NCBI RefSeq assembly: GCF_001412535.1
Contig: NZ_CP011774.1
Coordinates: 1,111,501-1,175,500, forward strand
DNA: 64,000 nucleotides
Source: Limnohabitans sp. 63ED37-2
GTDB lineage: Bacteria > Pseudomonadota > Gammaproteobacteria > Burkholderiales > Burkholderiaceae_C
Direction: 5' to 3'
Part shown: in pieces, positions 41,094-50,010 of the stretch
Layout of the letters: each line of letters starts with the position of its first letter
Numbering within the stretch: position 1 is the stretch's first letter
Program-made: the position numbers and the translations under genes
Notes under the pieces: model-generated
Seen by the model: only the letters and a program-made list of their open reading frames with translations
Told to the model about the DNA's origin: nothing
Databases searched by the model: none

Positions 41094-42053
41094 TCACTCC
41101 AGCTTGATGTTGGCCTTCTTGATCAGATCGCCAAAGCGCGTGAATTCCTGGCGGTTCATTTGCGCAAATTGGTCAGGTGTGATGTTGCCGGGCTCGCCGC
41201 CCAGACCTTTGAGCTTGGCTTGGATGTCCGGCATTTTCAGGATTTTGGCCAACTCGGTCTGCAGACGTTGTGTCACCTCGGGTGGTGTGCCGGTGGTCAC
41301 GAACATGCCGTACCAGGTGCTCATCTCAAAGCCGCTCACACCCGCTTCGGCCAGCGTGGGCACCTGAGGCAACTCGGCGCTGCGGGTGGCTGTGGTCAGG
41401 GCCAGGGGTTTGAATTTACCGGCCTTGATCTGACCCATCGCCGAGGAGGTGGTGTCGAACATGATTTGGACGTTGCCCCCGATGATGTCCAAATGCGCCT
41501 GGCTGCTGCCCCGGTAGGGCACATGGATGCTTTTCACACCCGCTGCCAGGTTGAAACCCTCGCCCGCGATGTGCTGGGTACTGCCCACGCCCGAAGACGC
41601 GTATTTGAACTCGTTGGGCTTGGCTTTCATCAAAGACACCAACTCGGCCACGTTGTTGGCGGGCACATTGGCCCCCACCACCAGCACATTGGGCACCGTC
41701 ACGATCAGGCCCACGGGGGTCAGGTCTTTGATCGGGTCAAAACTGAGCTTGATCAGGTGCGGTGCTATGGCCTGTCCGGTGTTGGTGGCCACCAGCAAGG
41801 TGTGGCCGTCGGCTGGGGCTTTGGCCGTCAGGTCGGCAGCAATCGTGTTGGATGCCCCAGGTTTGTTCTCGACCACAAACGAGCCCTTGAAGGCCTCGCC
41901 CATTTTTTCAGCCAGCATGCGGGCAATGATGTCGGTGCCGCCGCCAGCGTTGGCGCCCACCATGATGCGCACCGGCTTGTTGGGGTAGCTTTGCGCCAAG
42001 CCCAGCAAGGGCGTGGCCAGCAGGGCCGTGAGCAGGATTTTCTTCAACTTCAT
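41094..42053 (-). CDS. Tripartite tricarboxylate transporter substrate-binding protein (TctC/Bug family)
   Basis: Periplasmic binding protein of 319 aa with a signal peptide ending at about residue 21 (LLGLAQ). It then has the Bug-family pattern: YPNKPVRIMVG, AGGGTDIIARMLAE, VENKPGASNTIAA and ADGHTLLVAT. Bug proteins are highly expanded in Burkholderiales and bind carboxylates. It overlaps the upstream PdxA-like gene by 4 bp, so the pair likely serves uptake and use of one hydroxy- or oxo-acid. No TctA/TctB membrane subunits are adjacent. Confidence 0.9.
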   Translation of the reverse strand: MKLKKILLTALLATPLLGLAQSYPNKPVRIMVGANAGGGTDIIARMLAEKMGEAFKGSFVVENKPGASNTIAADLTAKAPADGHTLLVATNTGQAIAPHLIKLSFDPIKDLTPVGLIVTVPNVLVVGANVPANNVAELVSLMKAKPNEFKYASSGVGSTQHIAGEGFNLAAGVKSIHVPYRGSSQAHLDIIGGNVQIMFDTTSSAMGQIKAGKFKPLALTTATRSAELPQVPTLAEAGVSGFEMSTWYGMFVTTGTPPEVTQRLQTELAKILKMPDIQAKLKGLGGEPGNITPDQFAQMNRQEFTRFGDLIKKANIKLE

Positions 42054-43018
42054 GACAAGGTCTCCTCGGGTTGTGGTTGTGATGAACGGCGAGAGTGGGC
42101 CATGCGGGCGGCCAATTCAAAGGCGTTGGTCATGGCCTGGGGGTTGGCCGCACCACGCCCTGCGATGTCATACGCCGTGCCATGGGCGGGTGTGGTGATG
42201 GGGCAGGGCAGACCGCCATGCACCGTCACGCCTTGCTCAAAACCCATCAGCTTCATGGCGATCTGGCCTTGATCGTGGTACATGGTCACCACACCGTCGT
42301 AGCCACCCGGCGAACGGATGGCCCGCACAAAAGCCGTGTCGGCCGGAAATGGCCCATCGGCCGCAAAACCCATGTCCGCTGCCAGTTGCACACCGGGCGC
42401 GATGATGCGGCCCTCTTCGTCGCCGTAGTTGCCGTTGTCTCCGTTGTGTGGGTTCAGGCCGCAAACCGCCACGCGGGGTTGGTCAATGCCCGAGGCCCTC
42501 AGCGCCTGAGAAATCATGCGAATGGCATCGGCCACTTTCTCCGGGTTGAGCAGCGAGGAGACTTCGCTCAAGGGCACATGTGAGGTCACCCGCGCGGTCC
42601 AGAGGTTCTTGAGGACATTGAGTTCGCCACAAACGCCTGTGTAGTGCATGTGCTCTGCAAACCAGCGCAATTCGTCCTCTTGGGTCATTCCACCTTGGCG
42701 CAGGGCGGATTTGTTCAGCGGGGCAAAACAAAAAGCATCGGCTTGCCCCGCCATGACCAGATCCACGCCCGCGGCCAGGGCGTCGATCATGTAACGGCCG
42801 TTTTGGGCATTGGCCACGCCCCGCTCAAAAGCTGGGGCGTTGAAGCCAGACCATTCATGCCAGACCACGTCGTGGGGGACTTGGATCGAGCCCTTCTGGC
42901 CAATCAGAATCACCCGGGCGTGGGTTTGCCACGCAGGGTTTTGCAGCATTTTTTCGACCAATTCAGGGCCGATGCCTGCAGGGTCGCCAGTGAAGAGGGC
43001 CAGGGTGGGCAGTGTCAT
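42050..43018 (-). CDS. PdxA-family 4-phospho-hydroxyacid dehydrogenase
   Basis: NAD- and metal-dependent dehydrogenase related to 4-hydroxythreonine-4-phosphate dehydrogenase (PdxA). The 322-aa protein has GDPAGIGPEL, APLNKSALRQGG, a metal-binding His in MTSHVPL-like TSHVPLSEV, GLNPHNGD and YHDQGQIAMK. Its pairing with a TctC-type binding protein and a GntR regulator points to a catabolic PdxA2-like role (for example threonate-type sugar acids) rather than vitamin B6 synthesis. This is inference from context; no kinase gene is adjacent. Confidence 0.8.
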   Translation of the reverse strand: MTLPTLALFTGDPAGIGPELVEKMLQNPAWQTHARVILIGQKGSIQVPHDVVWHEWSGFNAPAFERGVANAQNGRYMIDALAAGVDLVMAGQADAFCFAPLNKSALRQGGMTQEDELRWFAEHMHYTGVCGELNVLKNLWTARVTSHVPLSEVSSLLNPEKVADAIRMISQALRASGIDQPRVAVCGLNPHNGDNGNYGDEEGRIIAPGVQLAADMGFAADGPFPADTAFVRAIRSPGGYDGVVTMYHDQGQIAMKLMGFEQGVTVHGGLPCPITTPAHGTAYDIAGRGAANPQAMTNAFELAARMAHSRRSSQPQPEETLS

Positions 43019-43057
43019 GGGTCAGGCTCTGATGGGAGGAAGGGGTGGATGCTCATA

Positions 43058-43073
43058 ATCCGTAATTACGGAT
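43058..43073. promoter_or_regulatory. 16-bp perfect palindrome, candidate GntR operator
   Basis: ATCCGTAATTACGGAT is a perfect inverted repeat in the gap between the divergent pdxA-like gene and gntR. The GT-AC spacing fits operators of FadR-type GntR regulators. It lies 40 bases before the pdxA-like start and 60 before gntR. Confidence 0.65.
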
Positions 43074-43132
43074 AATGCTAGGGAGCCGATACCCCCCGGT
43101 CAAGCTCTGGTTTTCCCCCATACTTCCACCCC

Positions 43133-43795
43133 ATGCCTTCACAAGACCCCTCCAGCCAGATTGAGCGCGTCCCGCTTCACGAAGAAGTCACCAACCGTTT
43201 GCGCGACATGATCGTGTCCTTGCGACTGCGTCCGGGGGAGCGCATCCAGGAGCTGGAGGTGGCCCAGTTGTTGGGTGTGTCCCGCACACCGGTGCGTGAG
43301 GCCATCAAGGTCTTGACGGCCGAAGGCCTGGTGGAGCTCTTACCTTTGCGTGGGGCGATCGTGAAGGCTTTTTCGGCCAAGGATGCCCGCGACATGCTGG
43401 AGGTGATCGCCTTGGTGGAGTCCTATGCGGGTGAGCGGGCCTGTCAGGCCGATCAGGCCCAGATCGACGCGATCTTGGCGATGCACGAGCAAATGAAGGT
43501 GTTTTTTGAAAGCCGCGAGCGCCTGGCGTATTTCGCACTCAACCAGCGCATCCATGAGGCCTTGATTGCATTGGCCGACAACGACACCCTGAGCATGACC
43601 CATGCCACGCTGAGCAAACGCATGCGCAGCCTGCGCTACAGCGGCAATTCAACACCGGAGAACTGGAACGCCGCCATGGCCGAACACGAACAGATGATGG
43701 TGGCTTTGGCCGCCCGGGATGCTGCGGCCCTGTCGCGCATCATGGGCGAGCACATTCGCAACACCTGGCCGCGCATCAAGGATGTGGTGAACTGA
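43133..43795 (+). CDS. GntR-family transcriptional regulator (FadR/FCD subfamily)
   Basis: A 220-aa regulator with an N-terminal winged helix (VTNRLRDMIVS, ELEVAQLLGVSRTPVREAIKVL, residues ~20-70) and an alpha-helical FCD ligand domain. Candidate metal ligands in the FCD part include NQRIHEAL and the late EHIRNTW His. It is divergent from the pdxA-like/tctC pair and shares with it the palindrome at 43058, so it is probably their regulator; the ligand is likely the carboxylate they handle. Confidence 0.88.
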   Translation: MPSQDPSSQIERVPLHEEVTNRLRDMIVSLRLRPGERIQELEVAQLLGVSRTPVREAIKVLTAEGLVELLPLRGAIVKAFSAKDARDMLEVIALVESYAGERACQADQAQIDAILAMHEQMKVFFESRERLAYFALNQRIHEALIALADNDTLSMTHATLSKRMRSLRYSGNSTPENWNAAMAEHEQMMVALAARDAAALSRIMGEHIRNTWPRIKDVVN

Positions 43796-43866
43796 GCGCA
43801 CCCCAGGGCAAGTGGCTTGTCCCGCACTTGCCAAGCCAGCGGGTGTGCGCCTGCTAATCTGGTGGC

Positions 43867-45105
43867 ATGAGCTCCTTCACTGCCGCTGCTGAACACCTGA
43901 TCGACTCCGCTTACGCTGCTCGGCGTTTGCTGGTCACCCTGGCCCTGATGACCTTGGGGGGCTCGAGCATGTACGTGGTGGCCGTGGTGCTGCCAGCGGT
44001 GCAGGCCGAGTTTGGCGTCAGCCGGGCCGATGCGTCTTTGCCCTACACCTTGATGATGATCGGCTTTGGTGTCGGGGGCCTGTTCATGGGCCGCTGGGCC
44101 GACCGCGCGGGCGTGCATGTGCCTTTGTTTTTGGGCGGCGTGGGCACGGGCCTGGGTTTCATTGCAGCCAGTTTGTCGGGCAATATTTGGTGGTTTGCGC
44201 TGGCGCACGGTTTGCTGCTGGGGCTGATCGGCAGCTCCACCACCTTCGCCCCCTTAGTGGCCGACACCTCGCTGTGGTGGCGCAAGAGGCGGGGCATTGC
44301 CGTGGCGGTGTGCGCCAGTGGCAATTACGTGGCCGGGGCCATCTGGCCGCCTTTGGCCCAGTACGGTGTCGAGTCCGTGGGCTGGCGCAGCACCTATGTG
44401 GCGCTGGGCCTGTTTTGTGGCATCGGCATGGTGCTGCTCAGCTTGCTCATGCGCCAACGCCCGCCCTTGCTGCAAACCCCGGTGGTGGGCAGCGCCCAAG
44501 CCCTGCAGTCGCAGCGGCCCTTTGGCCTGAGCCCCAACAACGCGCAGTTTTTGTTGTGTGTGGCGGGCGTGGCTTGCTGCGTGGCCATGGCCATGCCGCA
44601 GGTGCACATCGTGGCGTACTGCACCGACTTGGGTTTTGGCGCGGCACGCGGTGCTGAAATGCTCTCGCTCATGCTGGCCAGCGGCATCGCCAGCCGTTTG
44701 ATTTCAGGGGCCATTTGTGACCGCATTGGCGGCTTGCGCACGCTGGTGCTGGGCTCGGTCTTGCAGGGCGTGGCGCTGCTCTTGTTTTTGCCCTTTGATG
44801 GCCTGGTCTCGCTCTACATCATCTCCGCCTTGTTCGGCCTGTTTCAGGGCGGCATCGTGCCCGCCTACGCCATCATCGTGCGTGAGTACTTCCCGGCCAA
44901 AGAAGCGGGCTCACGCGTGGGTGCGGTCATCATGGCCACGTTATTGGGCATGGCTTTGGGCGGCTGGATGTCGGGCAAGGTGTTTGACCTCACCGGCTCC
45001 TACCACGCCGCTTTCATCAACGGTGTGTTGTGGAACGCTTTGAATTTGAGCATCGCCTTGTGGTTGCTCTGGCGAGTCAAGCGGGCCGCGGCGCAGCCCG
45101 CGTGA
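43867..45105 (+). CDS. Major facilitator superfamily transporter (oxalate/formate-antiporter-like)
   Basis: A 412-aa, 12-helix carrier with the loop motif GRWADRAGVHVP after helix 2. Its RRGIAVAVCASGNYVAG segment is typical of monocarboxylate or OFA-type permeases. It lies 71 bp after gntR on the same strand, and its own regulator is not clear. The last codons are 19 bp from the convergent M81 gene. The substrate is unknown; the neighbouring M81 and C45 hydrolases suggest amides or peptides only loosely. Confidence 0.75.
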   Translation: MSSFTAAAEHLIDSAYAARRLLVTLALMTLGGSSMYVVAVVLPAVQAEFGVSRADASLPYTLMMIGFGVGGLFMGRWADRAGVHVPLFLGGVGTGLGFIAASLSGNIWWFALAHGLLLGLIGSSTTFAPLVADTSLWWRKRRGIAVAVCASGNYVAGAIWPPLAQYGVESVGWRSTYVALGLFCGIGMVLLSLLMRQRPPLLQTPVVGSAQALQSQRPFGLSPNNAQFLLCVAGVACCVAMAMPQVHIVAYCTDLGFGAARGAEMLSLMLASGIASRLISGAICDRIGGLRTLVLGSVLQGVALLLFLPFDGLVSLYIISALFGLFQGGIVPAYAIIVREYFPAKEAGSRVGAVIMATLLGMALGGWMSGKVFDLTGSYHAAFINGVLWNALNLSIALWLLWRVKRAAAQPA

Positions 45106-45124
45106 ACGGGCCGCAGTCTGGCCT

Positions 45125-46627
45125 TCAACGATCGGCGGCCGACCAGCTCACGCCGGGGTCCAGCGGGTAAATCGGGCGCCGCAGTTTTTTGAAATGCAGC
45201 TCGTTGTAGTCCGAGGTGCAAGCCCCAGCACCAGCGCACTCCACCGTGGCGCGGGCCAGGTGGCCCAGGCCTGCACGCCAGTGCACGCGGCTTTTGAGCA
45301 CCACAAAATCCTTTTGTGTCGGGTCGATGCCCAGGCACAGCAGGGCGTTCACGTCAAAGGGCTCGACATGGCGCGAGATCAGTGCCACCTCCACATTGCC
45401 CGTGTCGATCACCACCGCCTGGCCCATGTTTTGCCGGGCACCCCGGCTCATGGGGCCTTTGTTGCGGTACTTGCCGTTCGAGATCAGCTTGACCACGCCG
45501 CTCAATTCGATGGGTGCGCTGCGGTGCGGCATGAGGGGCATGGCCATCTTGCCCCCCACTTGCAATCTCACTTGTGTGCCGATGCCTGCTGTGATGGCTT
45601 CTTGCACTGCTTGCGGGTCAAAAATCGCAAACACCGCCACGTTGCGCAAGCCTTGGCGCAGCACCTCGGCCAACACTGCGGTGGTGTCCATGGTGCCGCC
45701 CGAGGCCGCGTTGTCGTAATGGTCCAGCAGCATGACCGGGTAGTCGGTTAAGGTTTGGGCGCGGGCCACCGAAGTGGCCAGGGGTTCCACCTCGTACACC
45801 CACTGGGCGCGGCTGTCCCAGGCCATTTGCATCAGCTCGTCGCGCAGGCGCTGGGCCAGCGGCAGGTCGTTGTCGGTCACCACCACCACCGACAGGCCCG
45901 CGTTTTCGATGTCGGCATGTGGAAAACCGGTGAACACACTGGCGCACAAAGCGCCTTCTTTTTCCATTTGTTGGGCGCGGGCCTGAATGGATCGGTTGGG
46001 CTCGTCCAGCGAGCTTTGCCGCATGATGTGCGGGATCATGGGCAAACGGCCCCAAGCGGTGGTGGGTTGGGCCTGGCCCTGGAGCAGCTTGAGCAAGGCA
46101 GTGCCTGCCCGCACGCCTGTGCCGTACATGTCCACATGCGGGTAGGTCTGGTAGCCCGCCACGGTTTGCGCCAATTCGACCATGTCGGCGTACACGTTGG
46201 CATGCATGTCGTAGGCCACACCAATCGGGGTTTTGGGGTCGATGGCGCGGATGCGGCGCAGCAACTCGCCTTCGCCGTCCTCGTGGCTTTCGCTCACCAT
46301 GGCGCCGTGCAGGTCGAGCAAGATGCCGTCAAACCCACCGCGGTCCACGGCCTGCAAGATGGCTTCACTCATGGCCTCGTAGGCCGCGTCAAACACCAGT
46401 CCGCTGGGCGCGGCGTGTGCACCCAGCGCCAGCTCAAACTCAGCCCCCGCCTGCTCGGCCAGGTCAATGAAGGCCCCGGTGGCCGTGCCGGTGCCGCGAA
46501 AGGCGGCTATGGCGGCATCGCCTCGCGGCGGCGCTTCACCCGGGCCGAGCGCAAAGCGCTGCAAGTCGGTGGGCACAGGCGAGAAAGTGTTGGTCTCGTG
46601 CATCATCATTGCGATCAGCAAACGCAT
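45125..46627 (-). CDS. M81-family metallopeptidase (MlrC-like)
   Basis: The 500-aa protein matches the microcystinase C family. It starts MRLLIAMMMHETNTFSP and has ILLDLHGAMVSE and YDMHANVYADMVE, whose Asp and His residues are the likely metal ligands, and LLDHYDNAASGGTMD. MlrC cleaves the linear tetrapeptide of microcystin in Sphingomonas, but the family is wide and most members have other, unknown peptide or amide substrates. The mlrA, mlrB and mlrD partners are not present, so microcystin degradation is not implied. Confidence 0.85.
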   Translation of the reverse strand: MRLLIAMMMHETNTFSPVPTDLQRFALGPGEAPPRGDAAIAAFRGTGTATGAFIDLAEQAGAEFELALGAHAAPSGLVFDAAYEAMSEAILQAVDRGGFDGILLDLHGAMVSESHEDGEGELLRRIRAIDPKTPIGVAYDMHANVYADMVELAQTVAGYQTYPHVDMYGTGVRAGTALLKLLQGQAQPTTAWGRLPMIPHIMRQSSLDEPNRSIQARAQQMEKEGALCASVFTGFPHADIENAGLSVVVVTDNDLPLAQRLRDELMQMAWDSRAQWVYEVEPLATSVARAQTLTDYPVMLLDHYDNAASGGTMDTTAVLAEVLRQGLRNVAVFAIFDPQAVQEAITAGIGTQVRLQVGGKMAMPLMPHRSAPIELSGVVKLISNGKYRNKGPMSRGARQNMGQAVVIDTGNVEVALISRHVEPFDVNALLCLGIDPTQKDFVVLKSRVHWRAGLGHLARATVECAGAGACTSDYNELHFKKLRRPIYPLDPGVSWSAADR

Positions 46628-46778
46628 AGGGCCTCCAGTTCAACATCTGGCCATGATGGCCCCGATGTCGGGCCGCGCACAGTCACCGAGGTGCCAAGTT
46701 GAGAGGGGATCTGCGTTTGTCCGAATTGACAGCCAGCCTTGCCGGATCAAGACTGAAGCCCCTTGACGGAGATTGCGC

Positions 46779-48014
46779 ATGTTCCCTTGCATTGACACCT
46801 TGGGTGCCGCCTCGGCTTATGAACGCGGGCAAATTTATGGCCGCGAGGCCCAGGACCGCATCCAGCACAGCGTGGTCACCTACGCACGCTTGTTTGCCGC
46901 CTGCGGCATCGACTGGACCCAAGCTTGTGAGCGGGCCATGCGTTTTGAAAAAGTCATTACCCAAGTCGATGCCGACCTGATGGCCGAGCTGCGTGGCATG
47001 GCCGAAGGCAGCGGCCAAACGCTGGGCAGTCTGATGGCGCTGAACTGCCGCACCGAAATTTTGCCCCCCACGTTTTTAGCGGACGCCCCGCACCTGAAAG
47101 ACGCTGCCCAAGCCGCCCTGGCCGCCAACCGCGCCGCAGGCCTGCCTGACTGGCTGGAACAAGCCGCCTGGGACCAGGCTCTGCACGACGGCGAATGCAC
47201 CGCCATGGGCGTCACCGCCGCCGCCAGCCGCACAGGCCAAGCCTGGCTCGCGCAAAACTGGGACTGGATGGGCCGCCAGCGCCAGGCCCTCGTGGTGTTG
47301 CACACCCAAGGCCCCAGCGGCCAAAGCATCACCACCCTGACCGAGGCGGGCATGCTGGCCAAGATCGGCATCAACCAATCGGGTTTTGCGCTGGGCCTGA
47401 ACATCTTGCGTTCGGTGCGCGACGGCAGCCGCCTGGGCGTTCCGGTGCATGTGCTGCTGCGCCATTTGCTCGATTGCGACTCGGTGGCGCACGCCCGCCA
47501 GCGTTTGAAAGTCCTGCAATCCGATCTCGGCCTGGGCTTTGGCGCGGCCTCGAACGTGCCCTGTGCCGACGCCCAGGGCCAGGCCGCTTGCTTTGAGGTC
47601 TCGCCCGCAGGCTGGGCCGAGGTTGCGCCCACCGATGGCGTGGTGGTGCACACCAACCATTTTGTGTGCGAATCGCTGCTGGCCGAGCAAGCCCCCATGG
47701 GCCCCGGTTTGTCGAGCCAAAGCCGCCTCGGTACAGCCCATCAACACACGTTGCACAAACCGATTGGACAAGCCGAGTTGGAGCACTTTTTGCGCGACGA
47801 GTCGGATGGCTTTTTGTCGATTTGCCGCAGCCCCGACCCGAGTGTGCCGCCCGAAAGCCGCGTCGAAAGCGTGGCCGGTATCGTCATGCACACGCAGCCG
47901 CCCGCCATGTGGGTGGCCAGCGACGTGCCCAGCCGCGTGGCCTTTGAGTCGGTGCCCTTGGCCGCTGCGTCCAGTCAGCTCAATGAGCGACTGGATCCGG
48001 CCACCGTTTCTTGA
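46779..48014 (+). CDS. C45-family peptidase / acyl-CoA:6-aminopenicillanate acyltransferase-like Ntn hydrolase
   Basis: A 411-aa protein of the Ntn-hydrolase type that activates itself by cleavage before a cysteine. Cys140 in DGECTAMG is the expected new N-terminus, followed by AQNWDWM and the GMLAKIGINQSGFALGLN segment of the family. A GGAG sequence precedes the ATG at 46779; a TTG at 46773 is an alternative. There is no signal peptide. It is divergent from the M81 gene, with 150 bp between starts, and overlaps the convergent hydrolase gene by 35 bp. Substrates are probably N-acyl amides or peptides. Confidence 0.82.
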   Translation: MFPCIDTLGAASAYERGQIYGREAQDRIQHSVVTYARLFAACGIDWTQACERAMRFEKVITQVDADLMAELRGMAEGSGQTLGSLMALNCRTEILPPTFLADAPHLKDAAQAALAANRAAGLPDWLEQAAWDQALHDGECTAMGVTAAASRTGQAWLAQNWDWMGRQRQALVVLHTQGPSGQSITTLTEAGMLAKIGINQSGFALGLNILRSVRDGSRLGVPVHVLLRHLLDCDSVAHARQRLKVLQSDLGLGFGAASNVPCADAQGQAACFEVSPAGWAEVAPTDGVVVHTNHFVCESLLAEQAPMGPGLSSQSRLGTAHQHTLHKPIGQAELEHFLRDESDGFLSICRSPDPSVPPESRVESVAGIVMHTQPPAMWVASDVPSRVAFESVPLAAASSQLNERLDPATVS

Positions 48015-48858
48015 GCAACTCCAGCACATCCTGCCAGGCCTGCGGGCCGGTCACGGGGTTGCGGCCCGCGTGAACACCCATGCCCGGGTGTTGGCCATTG
48101 GGCACACGGGGCAAGTGTTTGACTTGTCCCACTGGATTGTCAAAGCCATGGTGGCTGTCCGGATACAGCTTGAAGCTCATGCCCGCTTTCTGGGCCAAGG
48201 CCACACAAGGCGCTGCCGGAGTCCAGTCGTCTGCCCCTGCGAGCAGCAGGTGCACGGGCCACGTCGCTTGGTAAGCCCGCCGCAGTGCATCGGAGCAACC
48301 GGGGTAAAACGCCAAGGCGATGTCCGGCGTTACGCTGGGCTGAGGGGGTTTTTGGCGGCTGTCCGAGCTGGCCAGCACGGCACTGCCCCCATGGGACCAG
48401 CCCAACAAGGCCACCCGTTGCTGATCCGTCCAGGCTTGTTGGCCTAGCCAGGCCAAGGTGGTGTGAACGTCACTGCGGCGATGGCTTTGCCGCACTTGGC
48501 GTGAGGCCATGCTTTGTTCGCACAAACTGGTTTCCTGCCGGGGTGTGAGGCTGTCGGGCCACACCACGCTGTAGCCTTGTGCCAGCAGCAAGTCGGTCAT
48601 GCCCTGATGGCGTGCACTGAGCTGGCCTTTGCGCGAACCGACCGTGGCGTACATGCCACCACATCCGTGCAGTGCCACCACCACGGGGCGCTGGGTGTCG
48701 GGTGATCGCTGGACGGGATGAAACACCCAAACTTTCAGCGCCAAACCATCGGCACCCGGCAGATGGTCGACCACCGGCTGAGCCATGGCCGATGCGACCA
48801 GCCCTAGACCCATACACAGCCAAAGATGGCCATGGCGCAGGTGTTGAAGAAGGTGCAT
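47980..48858 (-). CDS. Secreted alpha/beta hydrolase (dienelactone hydrolase-like)
   Basis: The 292-aa protein has a signal peptide ending ASAMA (~residue 26) and an alpha/beta hydrolase fold. It shows VVALHGCGGMY (oxyanion region), nucleophile Ser in LLGWSHGGSA, an Asp in LLAGADDWTP and a His in DSHHGFD, a full catalytic triad. Related secreted hydrolases act on esters; the substrate here is unknown. It is followed by a 128-aa unknown gene and a transglutaminase gene on the same strand. Confidence 0.82.
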   Translation of the reverse strand: MHLLQHLRHGHLWLCMGLGLVASAMAQPVVDHLPGADGLALKVWVFHPVQRSPDTQRPVVVALHGCGGMYATVGSRKGQLSARHQGMTDLLLAQGYSVVWPDSLTPRQETSLCEQSMASRQVRQSHRRSDVHTTLAWLGQQAWTDQQRVALLGWSHGGSAVLASSDSRQKPPQPSVTPDIALAFYPGCSDALRRAYQATWPVHLLLAGADDWTPAAPCVALAQKAGMSFKLYPDSHHGFDNPVGQVKHLPRVPNGQHPGMGVHAGRNPVTGPQAWQDVLELLKKRWPDPVAH

Positions 48859-48863
48859 GGTCC

Positions 48864-49250
48864 TTAACCCCGAGAACTTTCAATCAGGTGCTGCATCGCT
48901 TCCGACACACGCATGCCCAGCTGCAAGCCTTGCGCCAGTGCCAAAGCGTTCAGGCCGTTGACGACCCCGTTGTCTAGCCCGTCTTGTGCCTCGCCGATGC
49001 GGGCCGAGGTGTGGGCGTACAAAATCGCCAGCACACCCACGGCCTGCAATTCATGCAGCGCCACGCGGCCTGCATCGTCCTTGCCACCTCCCGCATCGTT
49101 GAAGGCCACTGCAAAAGGTTTGAGGGTTTGCGCTGTGACGAAATGTGAGGCCGACAAACCGCCGTGCGAACCCGACACGATCACCGAACCTGCGTGCGTG
49201 GCGTTGACCAGCGCAATCGAGTCCAGCAGCACCAGTGGGCGCTGGGTCAT
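48864..49250 (-). CDS. Conserved-looking hypothetical protein
   Basis: A 128-aa soluble protein that I cannot assign to a family. It contains IVSGSHGGLSA and the Gly/Asp-rich segment FNDAGGGKDDAG, followed by ARIGEAQDGLDNGVVNGLN, which look like a conserved active or binding site. It overlaps the upstream transglutaminase gene by 4 bp (ATGA) and lies 5 bp before the secreted hydrolase, so the three are likely cotranscribed. Confidence 0.7.
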   Translation of the reverse strand: MTQRPLVLLDSIALVNATHAGSVIVSGSHGGLSASHFVTAQTLKPFAVAFNDAGGGKDDAGRVALHELQAVGVLAILYAHTSARIGEAQDGLDNGVVNGLNALALAQGLQLGMRVSEAMQHLIESSRG

Positions 49251-49924
49251 CGCGTTTCCTTGTCCACGTCTTGCGCAAAACTGGCGTTTTGCAGCGGGTC
49301 GCTCTCGGCCATCCAGCCGCTGTAGACGGTTTTGAAATCGGCCACGATCTGCGGCAAAGGCATGTCGTCAAAGGTGCCGCGCTGGTTCACGTACTCCATG
49401 TGCCGGTTGCCCGATTTGTCGAAGGGGTGGTAAATCGAGTCGCTCAATCCATCAAACTCCAGCGGCAGCAGGCCGAATTTGTCGCACAGCTCGATGTTGA
49501 AAGCGGGCGTGGCCTTGACCCATTGGCCGTCCAGCCAGATGTCGGCATAGCCGTGCCAGATGAACACATCGGTCTGCATGGTTTGGCGCAGGCGCTCGGT
49601 GCTCAGGTGGTTGCGCACATCGGCGTAGCCCAGGCGGGCGTGCAAGCCTGCGGCGCGGCAGGCCGCGGCCATCAGCGCCGCTTTGGGCACACACCAGCCC
49701 GAGCCTTGGGCAATCACCGAGCTGGCCCGCATGCCCTGCGGGGACAGGTCGATTCGGTAAGGGTCGTAGCGAAATTGGTCGCGCACCGCCAGGTACAGCG
49801 ACACCGCGCGTTCGCGGTCGGTGGCGCCTTGTGCATGTTTGCGGGCCAAGGCGATCACGTCGGGATGGTCGCTGTCGATGAGCGCGGTGGGGGCCAAGGT
49901 GGCGGGTGAGGGCAGGGAGTTCAT
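49247..49924 (-). CDS. Transglutaminase-like cysteine peptidase family protein
   Basis: A 225-aa protein with the transglutaminase core fold. Cys78 in GSGWCVPKA is the nucleophile; a His in FIWHGYADIWL and a following Asp or Asn complete the triad. It has no signal peptide. Members of this group act as proteases or amidases. It is the first gene of a minus-strand set with the unknown 128-aa gene and the secreted hydrolase, and is divergent from the metallo-hydrolase gene. Confidence 0.82.
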   Translation of the reverse strand: MNSLPSPATLAPTALIDSDHPDVIALARKHAQGATDRERAVSLYLAVRDQFRYDPYRIDLSPQGMRASSVIAQGSGWCVPKAALMAAACRAAGLHARLGYADVRNHLSTERLRQTMQTDVFIWHGYADIWLDGQWVKATPAFNIELCDKFGLLPLEFDGLSDSIYHPFDKSGNRHMEYVNQRGTFDDMPLPQIVADFKTVYSGWMAESDPLQNASFAQDVDKETR

Positions 49925-50010
49925 GCATTTGACTGTAGCGTGTGCGCCAGCCCGGATGTGTCACGCTGGCTATATTGCGGCCTACACACCAGGATCTTGG
50001 AAAGGCTGTC

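Noticed and set aside
41160..42272. 370-aa plus-strand frame across tctC
   Set aside because: Antisense shadow of a well-supported Bug-family gene; no recognisable domain.
45755..46702. 315-aa plus-strand frame across the M81 gene
   Set aside because: His/Gly-rich antisense shadow; the M81 protein on the minus strand is convincing.
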